Source: Luteipulveratus flavus
GTDB lineage: Bacteria; Actinomycetota; Actinomycetes; Actinomycetales; Dermatophilaceae
Direction: 5' to 3'
Assembly: GCF_029439465.1 (NCBI RefSeq)
Contig: NZ_JAROAV010000031.1
Span: 1-64,000, forward strand
Length of the DNA stretch: 64,000 nucleotides
The notes under the pieces were generated by a model, which saw only the letters and a list, made by a program, of their open reading frames with translations, made no database searches and had not been told where the DNA came from. Below, one piece after another: positions 25,081 through 35,602 of the stretch; the first letter of the stretch is position 1; the number at the start of each line of letters is the position of its first letter. A program made the position numbers and the translations under genes.

Positions 25081-27927
25081 ATGACTGCCGAGCTGGTCGC
25101 CGACCTGCGCGCCGCCGGGCTGCGCGACGTCCTCGCCGACTCGACCTCCCGCGCTGCGTACTCCTCGGACGCCTCGCTCTACCGGCTGCTCCCGCAGGTC
25201 GTCGTCCGGCCGTACGACCGGGACGAGCTCCTCGCGACGCTGGAGGTCGCCCGGAGGCACGGCGCTCCGGTCACCTCCCGTGGCGGCGGTACATCCATCG
25301 CCGGCAACGCGGTCGGCACGGGCATCGTCGTCGACTTCAGCCGGCACATGAACCGCGTGCTGACCCTGGACACCGAGTCCGCCAGCGCGGTCGTCCAGCC
25401 GGGCACCGTGCACGCCGCCCTGCAGCGGCAGGCGCTCGCCGCGGGCCTGCGGTACGGCCCCGACCCGTCCTCGCACAGCCGGTGCACGGTCGGCGGGATG
25501 ATCGGCAACAACGCGTGCGGCAACCGCGCGCTCGGGTACGGCAAGACCGGCGACAACCTCCTCGGCGCCGAGCTCGTGACGGCCGCCGGCGAGGTCCTGC
25601 GGACCGCGGTGGGCACCTCCCGCGCCGACGTGCTGGCCGCGTCGCCGACCTGGGCGGGGCTGGACGCGATCGCCGGCCGGCACCTGTCGACGATCCGGAC
25701 CGAGCTCGGCCGCTTCGGCCGACAGGTCTCCGGGTACGCCGCCCAGCACCTGCTCCCCGAGGCCGGCTTCGACGTGACGCGCCTGCTGGCCGGCAGCGAG
25801 GGCACGCTCGGCGTGCTCAGCGAGGCCACCGTGCGCCTGGTCACCGAGCCCGCCGAGCGGCTGCTGGTCGTGCTGGGCTACCCCGACATCGCCGCCGCCG
25901 GGGACGCCTCGCCCACGATGCTGGGCTTCGACCCGGTCGCCGTCGAGGGGATGGACAAGCGCATCGTCGACATCCTGCTCGCGCGGCGCGGACCGGCGGC
26001 CGTACCCGTCCTGCCGCGCGGAGCCGGGTGGCTGCTCGTCGAGCTCGCCGGCGACGACCCGGGCGAGGTGCGCTCGCGCGCCGACCGGCTGGCCGTGGCG
26101 TCGGGAGCGATCGAGGCGCGCATCGTGGCCGACAAGGCGGAGGCCGCCACCATCTGGCGGGTCCGCGAGGACGGCGCCGGCCTGTCAGGTCGCAGCCCAC
26201 GGGACCGCCCGGCGCACGCCGGGTGGGAGGACGCCGCCGTCCCGCCCGAGCGTCTCGGCGCGTACCTGCGTGACTTCGACGCCCTGCTGGAGCAGCACGA
26301 CCTGACCGGCCTCCCGTACGGCCACTTCGGCGACGGCTGCCTCCACATCCGGATCGACTTCCCGCTCGAAAGCCCCTCCGGCACAGCGCAGTTCGGTGCG
26401 TTCCTGCGCGAGTCCGCTGCGCTCGTCGCGTCGTACGGCGGGTCGCTGTCGGGCGAGCACGGCGACGGACGGGCGCGCAGTGAGCTCCTGCCGACGATGT
26501 ACTCGCCGGAGGCGCTGCAGCTGTTCGCCGAGATCAAGCACCACCTCGACCCGGACAACCTGCTCAACCCCGGCGTGCTCGTCGACCCGGCACCCGCCAC
26601 CGCCGACCTGCGCATCCCGCAGGCCCGCCCCGTGCGAGAACCATTGGCGTTCAGCCTGATTCACGACCACGGCGACTTCTCCCAGGCCGTCCACCGGTGC
26701 ACCGGCGTCGGGAAGTGCCGTGCCGACAACACCGGTACGGGCGGGGTCATGTGTCCGTCGTACCTCGCGACCGGCGCGGAGAAGGACTCCACCCGCGGCC
26801 GGGCCCGCGTCCTGCAGGAGATGGTCAACGGCTCGCTCGTCCAGGGCTGGAACGCGCCCGAGGTGCACGAGGCGCTCGACCTGTGCCTGTCGTGCAAGGG
26901 GTGCGCCTCGGACTGCCCGACCGGCATCGACATGGCGACGTACAAGTCGGAGGTGCTGCACCAGACGTACAAGCGGCGTCCGCGGCCTCGTGCGCACTAC
27001 GCGCTCGGGCAGCTGCCGCGCTGGGTGCGGATGGGCTCGAGGATGCCCACGGTCGTCAACGCGATGTTCGGGGTGGGGGAGCGGTTCTCCGCGCTGAAGA
27101 AGGTGGCCGGGGTCGACCCGCGCCGGTCCGTCCCGCCGCTGGCACCTCGGACCTTCCGGGCCTGGGCGGCTGCGAACGGCGTGCCCACCTTCGACGCGGC
27201 TGCCGTGACCGACCGCCAGGTCGTTCTGATGGCGGACACGTTCACCGACCACTTCTCACCACAGGTCGGCGAGGCGGCGGTCCGGGTCCTGCGGGCGGCG
27301 GGGTACGAACCCGTGCTCGACCCGCCCGGCTGCTGCGGTCTGACCTGGATCACCACCGGCCAGCTCGACGCCGCCCGCCGGATCCTGGGCGACACCGTCG
27401 GCGGCCTGTACGACGCCGCGGCGGCCGGGGTGCCGATCGTCGGGCTCGAGCCGTCCTGCACGGCGGTGCTGCGCTCGGACGCCGTCGAGCTGTTCGACGC
27501 CGCCGGCGGCGAGCCGGCGCAGCGCGCACGCACGGTCGCCGCGGCGGTACGCACGCTCGCCGAGCTGCTGACCGCGGACGCGGCGTGGTCGCCACCCGAC
27601 CTCGCCGGCCTTCGGGTGATCGCGCAGCCGCACTGCCACCACCATGCGGTGATGTCGTGGACGCCCGACGCGCAGCTGCTGCGCCGGGCGGGCGCCGACG
27701 TCCGTCGTCTCGGCGGCTGCTGCGGCCTGGCGGGCAACTTCGGCGTCGAGCTCGGTCACTACGAGGTGTCGGTGAAGGTCGCCGAGCAGTCGCTCCTGCC
27801 GGCCCTGCGCGACGAGCCGGACGCGCTGCTGCTCGCCGACGGGTTCTCCTGCCGGACCCAGGTCGCCGACCTCACCGAGCGGCACGGTGTGCACCTGGCC
27901 GAGCTGCTCGACCCGGAGCGCACCTGA
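25081..27927 (+). CDS. FAD- and Fe-S-containing dehydrogenase, D-lactate dehydrogenase-like
   Basis: A 948-residue fusion of three modules. Residues 1-520 are a GlcD-type FAD oxidoreductase (VTSRGGGTSIAGNAVG, GYGKTGDNLLGAEL, SLSGEHGDGRARSELLP). Residues about 540-630 hold two 4Fe-4S sites (CTGVGKCR and CLSCKGCASDCPTG). The rest has two CCG domains of the GlpC/HdrB type (DPPGCCGLTW and GGCCGLAGNFG). It probably oxidises a D-2-hydroxyacid such as lactate or 2-hydroxyglutarate and passes electrons to the quinone pool; the substrate is not decidable here. The start ATG has only a weak GGGA site. Confidence 0.9.
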   Translation: MTAELVADLRAAGLRDVLADSTSRAAYSSDASLYRLLPQVVVRPYDRDELLATLEVARRHGAPVTSRGGGTSIAGNAVGTGIVVDFSRHMNRVLTLDTESASAVVQPGTVHAALQRQALAAGLRYGPDPSSHSRCTVGGMIGNNACGNRALGYGKTGDNLLGAELVTAAGEVLRTAVGTSRADVLAASPTWAGLDAIAGRHLSTIRTELGRFGRQVSGYAAQHLLPEAGFDVTRLLAGSEGTLGVLSEATVRLVTEPAERLLVVLGYPDIAAAGDASPTMLGFDPVAVEGMDKRIVDILLARRGPAAVPVLPRGAGWLLVELAGDDPGEVRSRADRLAVASGAIEARIVADKAEAATIWRVREDGAGLSGRSPRDRPAHAGWEDAAVPPERLGAYLRDFDALLEQHDLTGLPYGHFGDGCLHIRIDFPLESPSGTAQFGAFLRESAALVASYGGSLSGEHGDGRARSELLPTMYSPEALQLFAEIKHHLDPDNLLNPGVLVDPAPATADLRIPQARPVREPLAFSLIHDHGDFSQAVHRCTGVGKCRADNTGTGGVMCPSYLATGAEKDSTRGRARVLQEMVNGSLVQGWNAPEVHEALDLCLSCKGCASDCPTGIDMATYKSEVLHQTYKRRPRPRAHYALGQLPRWVRMGSRMPTVVNAMFGVGERFSALKKVAGVDPRRSVPPLAPRTFRAWAAANGVPTFDAAAVTDRQVVLMADTFTDHFSPQVGEAAVRVLRAAGYEPVLDPPGCCGLTWITTGQLDAARRILGDTVGGLYDAAAAGVPIVGLEPSCTAVLRSDAVELFDAAGGEPAQRARTVAAAVRTLAELLTADAAWSPPDLAGLRVIAQPHCHHHAVMSWTPDAQLLRRAGADVRRLGGCCGLAGNFGVELGHYEVSVKVAEQSLLPALRDEPDALLLADGFSCRTQVADLTERHGVHLAELLDPERT

Positions 27928-27944
27928 CGCGGCGGACGCCGCCG

Positions 27945-28757
27945 TCAGCCGGTCGGGCGCGTCCAGATGTACGGCGTGGTGGTCGTAATCTTGACCAGGC
28001 CGCTGCGCTCCAGGATCGGCCGGGAGTACTCGGTGGAGTCGCTGTGCAGGTAGCGCACCCCCTGGGTGAGCGCCGCCCGGGCGCGCTCGGCGGTGAGGGC
28101 GCGGTAGATCCCGCGACCGCGCCACTCCGGCCGGGTCGACCCGCCCCACACCCCGGCGAACTCGGTGCCCGGTACGACGTCCAGCCGCCCGGCGGTCACG
28201 ACCTGACCGTCTGCCTCGGCCACCCACAGCTGGAAGGCGTCGCCCTCGGACCGCACCCGCTCGGCGGTCTGCGCGCTGTCGCCGAACCGTTGGCCGAACA
28301 CCTCCGCCTGCATGTCCATCATCCGCTCGATGTCACCGACCAGATCCGGGGCGGACGCGTCGAGGCGCCGGATGGTCACGCCGTCGGGGAGGGCGAGGTC
28401 CGCCACGCAGCCGGCGGCCTCACCGACCATCACCGACTCGACCTCCTCGGCCACGAAGCCGTGCGTGACGAGGCGATCGGGCAGGTCGGCCGGCAGGTCG
28501 TGCCCGCGGGTCTTCCACTCGAAGAACGGCACGGTGCTGTGGTCGCGGAACCACTCGATCGCGTACGCGATCAGCTCGTCGACGGCCTCGCCCTCGGCGC
28601 CGTCCAGGTCGGCGTAGGTGACGAAGCCGCGGTCGGGGTAGGTCGCGAGCCAGAGCGGGCCGTGCCGCTGGACGTCGTCGGTGCCCCGGACCTCCGCCGC
28701 GGATCGCAGGTTGTCGTCGTAGGCGCGCAGCAGGGCGGTGATGTCCGGGTTCGTCAC
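27945..28757 (-). CDS. GNAT-family acetyltransferase
   Basis: A 270-residue acetyltransferase. The catalytic domain is C-terminal (about 125-260): AGVWGGSTRPEWRGRGIYRALTAERAR is the acetyl-CoA loop and YLHSDSTEYSRPILERSGL the last strands. The N-terminal half (DRGFVTYADLDGAEGEAVDELI) is a second, degenerate GNAT-like half seen in large family members. It starts at GTG 28757, seven bases after TAGGGT, so a leaderless mRNA is likely. Convergent with the dehydrogenase gene, 17 bp apart. Substrate unknown. Confidence 0.85.
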   Translation of the reverse strand: MTNPDITALLRAYDDNLRSAAEVRGTDDVQRHGPLWLATYPDRGFVTYADLDGAEGEAVDELIAYAIEWFRDHSTVPFFEWKTRGHDLPADLPDRLVTHGFVAEEVESVMVGEAAGCVADLALPDGVTIRRLDASAPDLVGDIERMMDMQAEVFGQRFGDSAQTAERVRSEGDAFQLWVAEADGQVVTAGRLDVVPGTEFAGVWGGSTRPEWRGRGIYRALTAERARAALTQGVRYLHSDSTEYSRPILERSGLVKITTTTPYIWTRPTG

Positions 28758-28807
28758 CCCGGTGACCCTAGGCCGCCCGCGACGCCCTGTCGCGTCCGTT
28801 TCGGCCG

Positions 28808-29536
28808 CTACAGGGCCCGGACGTCCAGGCGGGTCTCGGTCGCTGTGCCGTCGGCAGCGCGCTCGACGAAGAAGGCACCCTTGCCGTCGATCTCGCTGAC
28901 CGCCTCGACGAGCTCTGTCCCGCGGTAGACGAGTCCGACCCCGTTGTCCGTGGCGTAGCCGGAGGGGAGGGTGCCGTCGGCGATCAGCGACTCGAACAAC
29001 GGCCGCCGCTGCTCCTCGGCGTCGTAGTGCACGCCGTTGCTGTACGGCAGCAGGGCGAGCCCGTTGGTGACGGGCCGCAGGTCCGGGCCGAACGAGTCGG
29101 TGGTGCCGCCGACGTGCCAGCAGATCGACCCGGCCGAGACTCCGGTCAGGACGACGCCCGCCTCCCACGCGGCCCGCATCGCCTCGCCCACCCCGTGCAG
29201 CTGCCACATCGCGAGGAGCCCGGCGACGCTGCCGCCCATCACCCACACGACGTCCTGCTCCAGCAGATGCGCTCGGACGTCGGGGACGTTCGGCATCGGG
29301 AACAGCTGGACGTGGCTGGACTGCCACCCCGCGACCCGCGCCGCGTCGTGCAGCCGCGCGAGCACCGCTTCGTTGTCACCGAGCGCCGTCGCGAGGAAGC
29401 AGACCTTCGGGGCGCGGCCGCTCACTCCGGCCAGGTCGACCGCGTAGGTCGAGAGCGCCGAGAGCTCCCAGAAGGTGTGGCGCCCCTCCTTCAGGCCGCC
29501 GGAGGTCGCGAGGATCGTGGGCTGCTCAGCAGGCAT
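28808..29536 (-). CDS. Peptidase S51 family protein (dipeptidase E-like)
   Basis: A 242-residue member of the type 1 glutamine-amidotransferase-like S51 family. The nucleophile serine lies in VLTGVSAGSICWHVGG (about residue 125), and the family opening ILATSGGLKEG and the middle VVWVMGGSVAGLL are present. Such enzymes cleave Asp-X dipeptides or are cyanophycinase relatives. It starts at ATG 29536, seven bases after TAGGGT, a hexamer that overlaps the stop codon of the upstream acetyltransferase gene. It is probably both cotranscribed and driven by its own leaderless promoter. Confidence 0.85.
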   Translation of the reverse strand: MPAEQPTILATSGGLKEGRHTFWELSALSTYAVDLAGVSGRAPKVCFLATALGDNEAVLARLHDAARVAGWQSSHVQLFPMPNVPDVRAHLLEQDVVWVMGGSVAGLLAMWQLHGVGEAMRAAWEAGVVLTGVSAGSICWHVGGTTDSFGPDLRPVTNGLALLPYSNGVHYDAEEQRRPLFESLIADGTLPSGYATDNGVGLVYRGTELVEAVSEIDGKGAFFVERAADGTATETRLDVRAL

Positions 29537-29546
29537 GCGCCAGACC

Positions 29547-30554
29547 CTAGGGCCTGGCGTACCAGTACTCGTGGTGGGTGTCGAAGCCCAGCGACCGGTA
29601 CAGCTCGACCGCCGCCTCGTTGTCCGCCGACACCTGCAGGTACGCCGACCGCACGCCCCGCGACTGCGCGTCCTGACCCGCCGCCCGCAGCAGCGCTCGA
29701 CCGAGGCCACGGCGTCGCAGGTCGGGGCGGACGTGCAGCGCGAAGACGCCCGCCCACGCCGATCCGTACGCCACGCGCCCGATCGCGCCGACCTCGTCCC
29801 CGTGCGACGCGACGAGGTAGGAGGCGTCCTCGATCCGGGCGAGCATCGCGCGCAGGGTGTCGGCGTGCTCCTGCTCGCGCGCGGTCGCACCCGCGAACCA
29901 GGCGTCGTCCGCCCGGTCGTGCACGGCGACCTCGAGGCCGGGGGCCGGTGCGGCGGCGAGCGCCTCGACCGGACCGGTCAGCACCAGGGTCTGCTGGAAG
30001 ACCCGCCATCCGTGGGCGAGTGCCCATGCGCCGAGCTCGTCGCGGGCGACGTCGAAGCCGGTCGGGCCGTACAGCTGCACCAGCGGTGGCCGGCCGCGCT
30101 CGGCGTACCAGGCCTGTACCCGCGACATGGCGTCGTCGAGCGGTACACCGGGGTCACCGAGCGGCAGCACCGAGTTGCCGCGGCCGGTGTAGCCGTCGGA
30201 GCTGCGCAGCAGCCACCGCCCGAGCCACTCCTGGTGCAGCGGCGGCATGCCCTCCACCATCAGCTCCTGCAGATCGGTCATCGACACCGCCAGGTGCGGG
30301 CGTCCGCGCCGGGACGGGGCCGGTGGGATCTCCTTGGCGGCGACGACGCGGCTCTGCTCGACCGTGACCTCCCCGCGACGCGTCCGCACGACGAGAGCGC
30401 GCTCGTCGATGCGCAGCAGCTCGCCCACCGCGTCGGTCAGCGTCGGTCCGCCCTCGGATGCGTCACCGTCGCCGGCGATGGCGAAGCGGACGACGATCCG
30501 CATTCCGACACGCAACGATGCGGTGAGGTGGGGCTCACTAGGGTCGTCGTTCAT
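29547..30554 (-). CDS. GNAT-family acetyltransferase with N-terminal barrel-like domain
   Basis: A 335-residue protein. Residues 1-80 (GMRIVVRFAIAG, ERALVVRTRRGEVTVEQSRVVAAKEIPP) look like a small beta-barrel. The GNAT domain is C-terminal (about 205-335): VFALHVRPDLRRRGLGRALLRA, AYLQVSADNEAAVELYRSLGF. The linker carries EGMPPLHQEWLGRWLLR. Larger actinobacterial acetyltransferases of this layout are known, with no assigned substrate. It is divergent from fdxA, and their -10 hexamers overlap at 30563-30569. Confidence 0.85.
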   Translation of the reverse strand: MNDDPSEPHLTASLRVGMRIVVRFAIAGDGDASEGGPTLTDAVGELLRIDERALVVRTRRGEVTVEQSRVVAAKEIPPAPSRRGRPHLAVSMTDLQELMVEGMPPLHQEWLGRWLLRSSDGYTGRGNSVLPLGDPGVPLDDAMSRVQAWYAERGRPPLVQLYGPTGFDVARDELGAWALAHGWRVFQQTLVLTGPVEALAAAPAPGLEVAVHDRADDAWFAGATAREQEHADTLRAMLARIEDASYLVASHGDEVGAIGRVAYGSAWAGVFALHVRPDLRRRGLGRALLRAAGQDAQSRGVRSAYLQVSADNEAAVELYRSLGFDTHHEYWYARP

Positions 30555-30562
30555 CGCCTCGG

Positions 30563-30569
30563 CATACTA
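30563..30569. promoter_or_regulatory. Overlapping divergent -10 elements, fdxA and GNAT genes
   Basis: CATACT (30563-30568, plus strand) would serve fdxA, and TAGTAT (30569-30564, minus strand) the acetyltransferase gene, whose ATG is nine bases further on. The two hexamers share five base pairs, so polymerase could occupy only one direction at a time. Confidence 0.4.
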
Positions 30570-30620
30570 GGCAGTGCACCGGCGCTCGTGCGCCGACGAC
30601 CAGCAGGAGGATCCACCCCC

Positions 30621-30947
30621 ATGACCTACGTCATCGCCCAGCCGTGCGTCGACCTCAAGGACAAGGCCTGCATCGAGGAGTGCCCGGTCGACTGCATCTA
30701 CGAGGGTGAGCGCTCGCTCTACATCCACCCCGACGAGTGCGTCGACTGCGGTGCGTGCGAGCCGGTCTGCCCGGTGGAGGCGATCTACTACGAGGACGAC
30801 ACTCCCGAGGAGTGGGCGGACTACTACAAGGCCAACGTCGAGTTCTTCGACGACCTCGGCAGCCCCGGCGGCGCGGCCAAGCTCGGCAAGATCGAGAAGG
30901 ACCACCCGATCATCGCCGCGCTCCCGCCCCAGGAGCACTCGGAGTGA
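30621..30947 (+). CDS. fdxA: 7Fe ferredoxin
   Basis: A 108-residue ferredoxin of the FdxA/FdxC type with both clusters. Cysteines at 9, 17, 21, 25, 40, 43, 46 and 50 are in the pattern for one 3Fe-4S and one 4Fe-4S cluster, and the acidic C-terminal extension (DDTPEEWADYYKANVEFF) is typical. It carries electrons in the cytoplasm, for example to P450 or other oxidoreductases. AGGAGG lies ten bases before the ATG. dapC follows 69 bp downstream, as in other actinobacteria. Confidence 0.96.
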   Translation: MTYVIAQPCVDLKDKACIEECPVDCIYEGERSLYIHPDECVDCGACEPVCPVEAIYYEDDTPEEWADYYKANVEFFDDLGSPGGAAKLGKIEKDHPIIAALPPQEHSE

Positions 30948-31016
30948 TGACAGCGGCGTGAGGAAACGAGCGCAGCGAGGCCCGGAGCGTCGCTGGAATC
31001 ACGACCGCGAGGACGA
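30948..31016 (+). other. Short fdxA-dapC spacer with repeat-like sequence
   Basis: The 69-bp spacer contains GGAAACGAGCGCAGCGAGG, which resembles a dispersed GAACGAGCGAAGCGAG-type motif common in actinobacterial intergenic DNA. No clear terminator, so fdxA and dapC may be cotranscribed. Confidence 0.3.
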
Positions 31017-32114
31017 GTGAGCCTGCAGCTCCCCGACTTCCCCTGGGACACGCTCGCCGCGGCGAAGGAGCTCGCCCAGCAGCACCCCGACGGCATCGTC
31101 GACCTCTCGGTCGGCACGCCGGTCGACCCCACGCCGCGGGTCCTGCGTGACGCGCTGAGCGCCGCCTCGGACGCACCGGGCTACCCGCAGGTCTGGGGCA
31201 CCCCCGACCTCCGCGAGTCGGTGAGCACCTGGTTCGCCCGACGCCGGCACGCCACCGGCGTCGATCCGGACGGGGTCATGCCGACGGTCGGCAGCAAGGA
31301 GCTCGTCGCCTGGCTGCCGACGCTGCTCGGACTCGGCCGGGGCGACACCGTCGCGTTCCCCTCGGTCGCCTACCCCACGTACGACGTCGGCGCGCGGCTC
31401 GCGGGCGCCGACCCGCGGCCCATGGCCAACCTGCTCGAGCTCGGTCCGCACTCGCCGCGACTGCTGTGGCTGAACACGCCGAGCAACCCGACCGGGCAGG
31501 TCCTCGGGGTGGAGCACCTGCGCAAGGTCGTGGACTGGGCCCGCTCGCGCGGCGTCCTCGTCGCGAGCGACGAGTGCTACGCCGAGCTGACCTGGGACGG
31601 CACCGACAGCGCGCCGAGCATCCTCGACGACCGGGTGTGCGCAGGCTCCCACGACGGCCTGCTGGCGGTGTACTCCTTGTCGAAGCAGTCCAACCTGGCC
31701 GGATACCGTGCGGCCTTCGTCGCCGGCGACCCCGCTCTGGTCGATCGGCTGGTCCAGGTGCGCAAGCACGCCGGCATGATCGTCCCGTGGCCGATCCAGC
31801 GGGTGCTGCGAGCAGCGCTCGGTGACGATGATCACGTCCAGGAGCAGAAGAAGCGGTACGCCGCCCGCCGCGCGCTGCTGCGCCCGACGCTGGAGTCGGC
31901 CGGCTGGCGCATCGACCACAGCGAGGCGGGTCTGTACTTGTGGGCGACCGCGGACGAGCCGTGCCGCGAGACGGTGGACCGGCTGGCGCAGCGCGGGATC
32001 CTGGTCGCTCCGGGTGACTTCTACGGCGTGGCCGGCGCCCGGCACGTGCGGATCGCGCTCACGGCGACGGACGAGCGTATCGACGCGGCTGTGGCACGGC
32101 TGACCGATCGTTGA
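31017..32114 (+). CDS. dapC: Succinyldiaminopimelate transaminase
   Basis: A 365-residue class I/II aminotransferase that makes N-succinyl-L,L-diaminopimelate from N-succinyl-2-amino-6-ketopimelate with glutamate, in lysine and cell-wall diaminopimelate synthesis. The PLP lysine is in VYSLSKQSNLAGYR, with LNTPSNPTGQVLG and VASDECYAELTW as the substrate and cofactor loops. The GTG start at 31017 has no strong ribosome site. The assignment as DapC rests on the family match, the fdxA neighbour, and dapD and dapE close by. Confidence 0.88.
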   Translation: MSLQLPDFPWDTLAAAKELAQQHPDGIVDLSVGTPVDPTPRVLRDALSAASDAPGYPQVWGTPDLRESVSTWFARRRHATGVDPDGVMPTVGSKELVAWLPTLLGLGRGDTVAFPSVAYPTYDVGARLAGADPRPMANLLELGPHSPRLLWLNTPSNPTGQVLGVEHLRKVVDWARSRGVLVASDECYAELTWDGTDSAPSILDDRVCAGSHDGLLAVYSLSKQSNLAGYRAAFVAGDPALVDRLVQVRKHAGMIVPWPIQRVLRAALGDDDHVQEQKKRYAARRALLRPTLESAGWRIDHSEAGLYLWATADEPCRETVDRLAQRGILVAPGDFYGVAGARHVRIALTATDERIDAAVARLTDR

Positions 32115-32125
32115 CGGTGCGTCAA
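32111..32125. promoter_or_regulatory. Inverted repeat between dapC and gltA
   Basis: TTGAC-N5-GTCAA is a perfect 5-bp inverted repeat that begins at the dapC stop codon, 116 bp before the gltA ATG. It could be an operator for gltA; arms this short also occur by chance. Confidence 0.25.
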
Positions 32126-32153
32126 AAACGCGTTGACCGGCCGACCGGCCCGA

Positions 32154-32184
32154 TTGCACCGGGGCCCTGACGCTGGGGTAACGT
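32154..32184 (+). promoter_or_regulatory. gltA promoter candidate
   Basis: TTGCAC (32154-32159) and TAACGT (32179-32184) are 19 bp apart, slightly long, giving a leader of about 50 bases. The leader contains a hairpin CCGGCG-GAAGA-CGCCGG at 32201-32217 just ahead of the AAGGAGG ribosome site. Confidence 0.4.
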
Positions 32185-32240
32185 CGGCCGGGCTGACTTA
32201 CCGGCGGAAGACGCCGGAACGCAAGGAGGACGGACAGCAG

Positions 32241-33533
<1,293 letters not shown>

Positions 33534-33549
33534 CCCGCGTCCCACGCTG

Positions 33550-33592
33550 ACGACGAAGCCCCGGTTCCACTTGGGAACCGGGGCTTCGTCGT
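33550..33592. terminator. Strong bidirectional terminator between gltA and the dapD operon
   Basis: Arms 33550-33568 and 33574-33592 pair perfectly over 19 bp around ACTTG. It lies 17 bp after gltA and 11 bp beyond the stop of the convergent gene, so it can end both transcripts. Confidence 0.9.
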
Positions 33593-33602
33593 GCGCCCGC
33601 GA

Positions 33603-34553
33603 TCAGGCCAGGTCGATCCGTACCGACCGGGTGTCGTTGGTCGGTGTCGACGCCTCGTGCCAGCGCCAGCCGTCCTTGCCGCGCTCGCGCCGCCACTCCT
33701 GGTCGCCGACGGTGACCTTGGTGATGCCGTCGGACTCGGAGTGCGTCACGGCCCAGCCGGCGATCGCCCAGGCGACCTGCTCGCTGGAGGCCCTCACGTC
33801 GACGCCGCCGCCGGCCACCGACGCGCGGGCGCCGGTCTGGGCGCGCAGCTTGGTCAGCAGGGCCGCCGGGGCGGTCGAGTCCGTGGCCGCGTCGAGCCGG
33901 CACCCCACGGCGGCGGGCACCTGCCCGGAGAGGACCTGGGTGATCGTCCGGCCCTGGTCCTCGTGGTCGGCGTAGGCGTCGGGGTGCCCGCTGCGCTGGA
34001 CCTCCTGCGCCACCTCGGTCAGCGGACGGTCGCGCCACCCGTCGACCTTGACCAGGTGCTCGTAGAACGCCCGGCTGGAGTAGACCGGGTCGGCGATCTG
34101 GTCCGCGGTGCCCCACCCCTGGCTCGGACGCTGCTGGAACAGCCCGACGGAGTCGCGGTCGCCGTACGTCAGGTTGCGCAGCTTCGACTCCTGGATGGCC
34201 GTGGTGACCGCGATGTGCGCGGCCTGTGTCGGCAACCGGTCCAGCGTGACCGCGACCGTGGTGATGGTGGAGGCGTTGGCCGCCTGCTCCGGCTCCCACT
34301 TCTCCTCGTGGCCGCCGTCGACCATCCGGCAGGAGGTTCCGCCGAAGAAGTTCTCCAGATGGTCGTAGGCGACGTACCCGCCGTAGCCGACGGCTCCGAG
34401 GACGAGCAGCGGGACCAGGCAGCCGACTGTCTTACGCCAGCGCCCGCGTCCGCGGTGCTCCTCGAAGTCCTGCTCGTCCCACGTGTTCCCAACCTGGGGG
34501 GTGTCCCAGGCGGCCTCGTCCTGTCGCGTGCGCGATCCGGGCAGCGGCGTCAT
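33603..34553 (-). CDS. Membrane protein with lytic-transglycosylase-like domain
   Basis: A 316-residue protein. About 35 cytoplasmic residues precede a single span ([20 protein letters not shown]). The outer part holds [34 protein letters not shown] at about 115-150, which resembles the catalytic-Glu and GLFQ motifs of SLT/lysozyme-like transglycosylases. The C-terminal part ([18 protein letters not shown]) is of unknown fold. Its ATG overlaps the dapD stop as ATGA, so it is translationally coupled to diaminopimelate synthesis. Activity is inferred; the family is generally annotated as hypothetical. Confidence 0.7.
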   Translation of the reverse strand: MTPLPGSRTRQDEAAWDTPQVGNTWDEQDFEEHRGRGRWRKTVGCLVPLLVLGAVGYGGYVAYDHLENFFGGTSCRMVDGGHEEKWEPEQAANASTITTVAVTLDRLPTQAAHIAVTTAIQESKLRNLTYGDRDSVGLFQQRPSQGWGTADQIADPVYSSRAFYEHLVKVDGWRDRPLTEVAQEVQRSGHPDAYADHEDQGRTITQVLSGQVPAAVGCRLDAATDSTAPAALLTKLRAQTGARASVAGGGVDVRASSEQVAWAIAGWAVTHSESDGITKVTVGDQEWRRERGKDGWRWHEASTPTNDTRSVRIDLA

Positions 34554-35491
34554 TGGTCGGCGTGGAGGGCGTCGTTGAGCGCGATGCCGTGACCCTGACG
34601 GGCCCGGCACTCGACGACACCGGTCGTGGAGTTGCGGATGAACAGCATCCCGTCGCGCCCCGAGAGCTCGGACGCCTTGACGACGGTGCCGTCCTCCAAG
34701 GTCACCTTGGTGCCCGCCGTGACGTAGAGCCCGGCCTCGACCACGCAGTCGTCGCCGAGGGCGATGCCGACCCCGGCCTGGGCGCCGATCAGGCAGCGCT
34801 GCCCGATCGAGACGCGTGCGGTGCCGCCGCCGGACAGGGTGCCCATGATCGAGGCGCCGCCGCCGATGTCGGACCCGTCGCCGACGACCACGCCCTGGAC
34901 GATGCGTCCCTCCACCATCGAGGTGCCCAAGGTGCCGGCGTTGAAGTTGCAGAAGCCCTCGTGCATCACCGTGGTCCCCGGTGCGAGGTGGGCGCCGAGC
35001 CGGACGCGGTCGGCGTCGGCGATGCGCACCCCGCTCGGCACGACGTAGTCGGTCATCCGGGGGAACTTGTCCACCCCGAGCACCTGGACCGCGCCGGCCT
35101 CGCGCAGCCGCAGCCGGGTCGCCTCGAAGTCCTCGACGGCGCACGGGCCGTGGTTCGTCCAGACCACGTTGCTCAGCACCCCGAACAGCCCGTCGAGGTT
35201 GATGGTGTTGGGCGCCGCAAGACGGTGGGAGAGCAGGTGGAGCCGCAGGTACGCGTCCGGCACCGAGGCAGGGGCCGCGTCCAGGTCGATCTGCTCGTGC
35301 ACGACCCGGGTCCGCACCCCGCGGCGCGGGTCCTCGCGCACCTGAGCGGCGAGGTCGGCCGGGGCGGCGTACGGGCCCTTCGCGACGGGCGAGCTCCCGA
35401 GCGCGGGCGAGGGATACCAGGTGTCGAGCACCCGGCCGTCGATCGTCTCGGTGGCCAGGCCGAAGCCCCAGGCCGTACGCGGGGAAGTCAT
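34550..35491 (-). CDS. dapD: Tetrahydrodipicolinate N-succinyltransferase
   Basis: A 313-residue left-handed beta-helix enzyme that succinylates tetrahydrodipicolinate in the succinylase branch of lysine and diaminopimelate synthesis. The hexapeptide-repeat region runs from about 160 to 270 ([65 protein letters not shown]). The N-terminal part, [20 protein letters not shown], matches the actinobacterial DapD group. TACTCT lies six bases before the ATG, a leaderless signature. Divergent from dapE by 111 bp. Confidence 0.95.
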   Translation of the reverse strand: MTSPRTAWGFGLATETIDGRVLDTWYPSPALGSSPVAKGPYAAPADLAAQVREDPRRGVRTRVVHEQIDLDAAPASVPDAYLRLHLLSHRLAAPNTINLDGLFGVLSNVVWTNHGPCAVEDFEATRLRLREAGAVQVLGVDKFPRMTDYVVPSGVRIADADRVRLGAHLAPGTTVMHEGFCNFNAGTLGTSMVEGRIVQGVVVGDGSDIGGGASIMGTLSGGGTARVSIGQRCLIGAQAGVGIALGDDCVVEAGLYVTAGTKVTLEDGTVVKASELSGRDGMLFIRNSTTGVVECRARQGHGIALNDALHADQ

Positions 35492-35602
35492 GCGCAAAGA
35501 GTAGGCGGGGGAGGGGGCAGCGCGTGACACGGTTCGGACGATGGTCGCGGCGGCCCGGACTGCGGCGCGGACGGGCCGGTGCCGATGCGCCAGGATGGCC
35601 GC

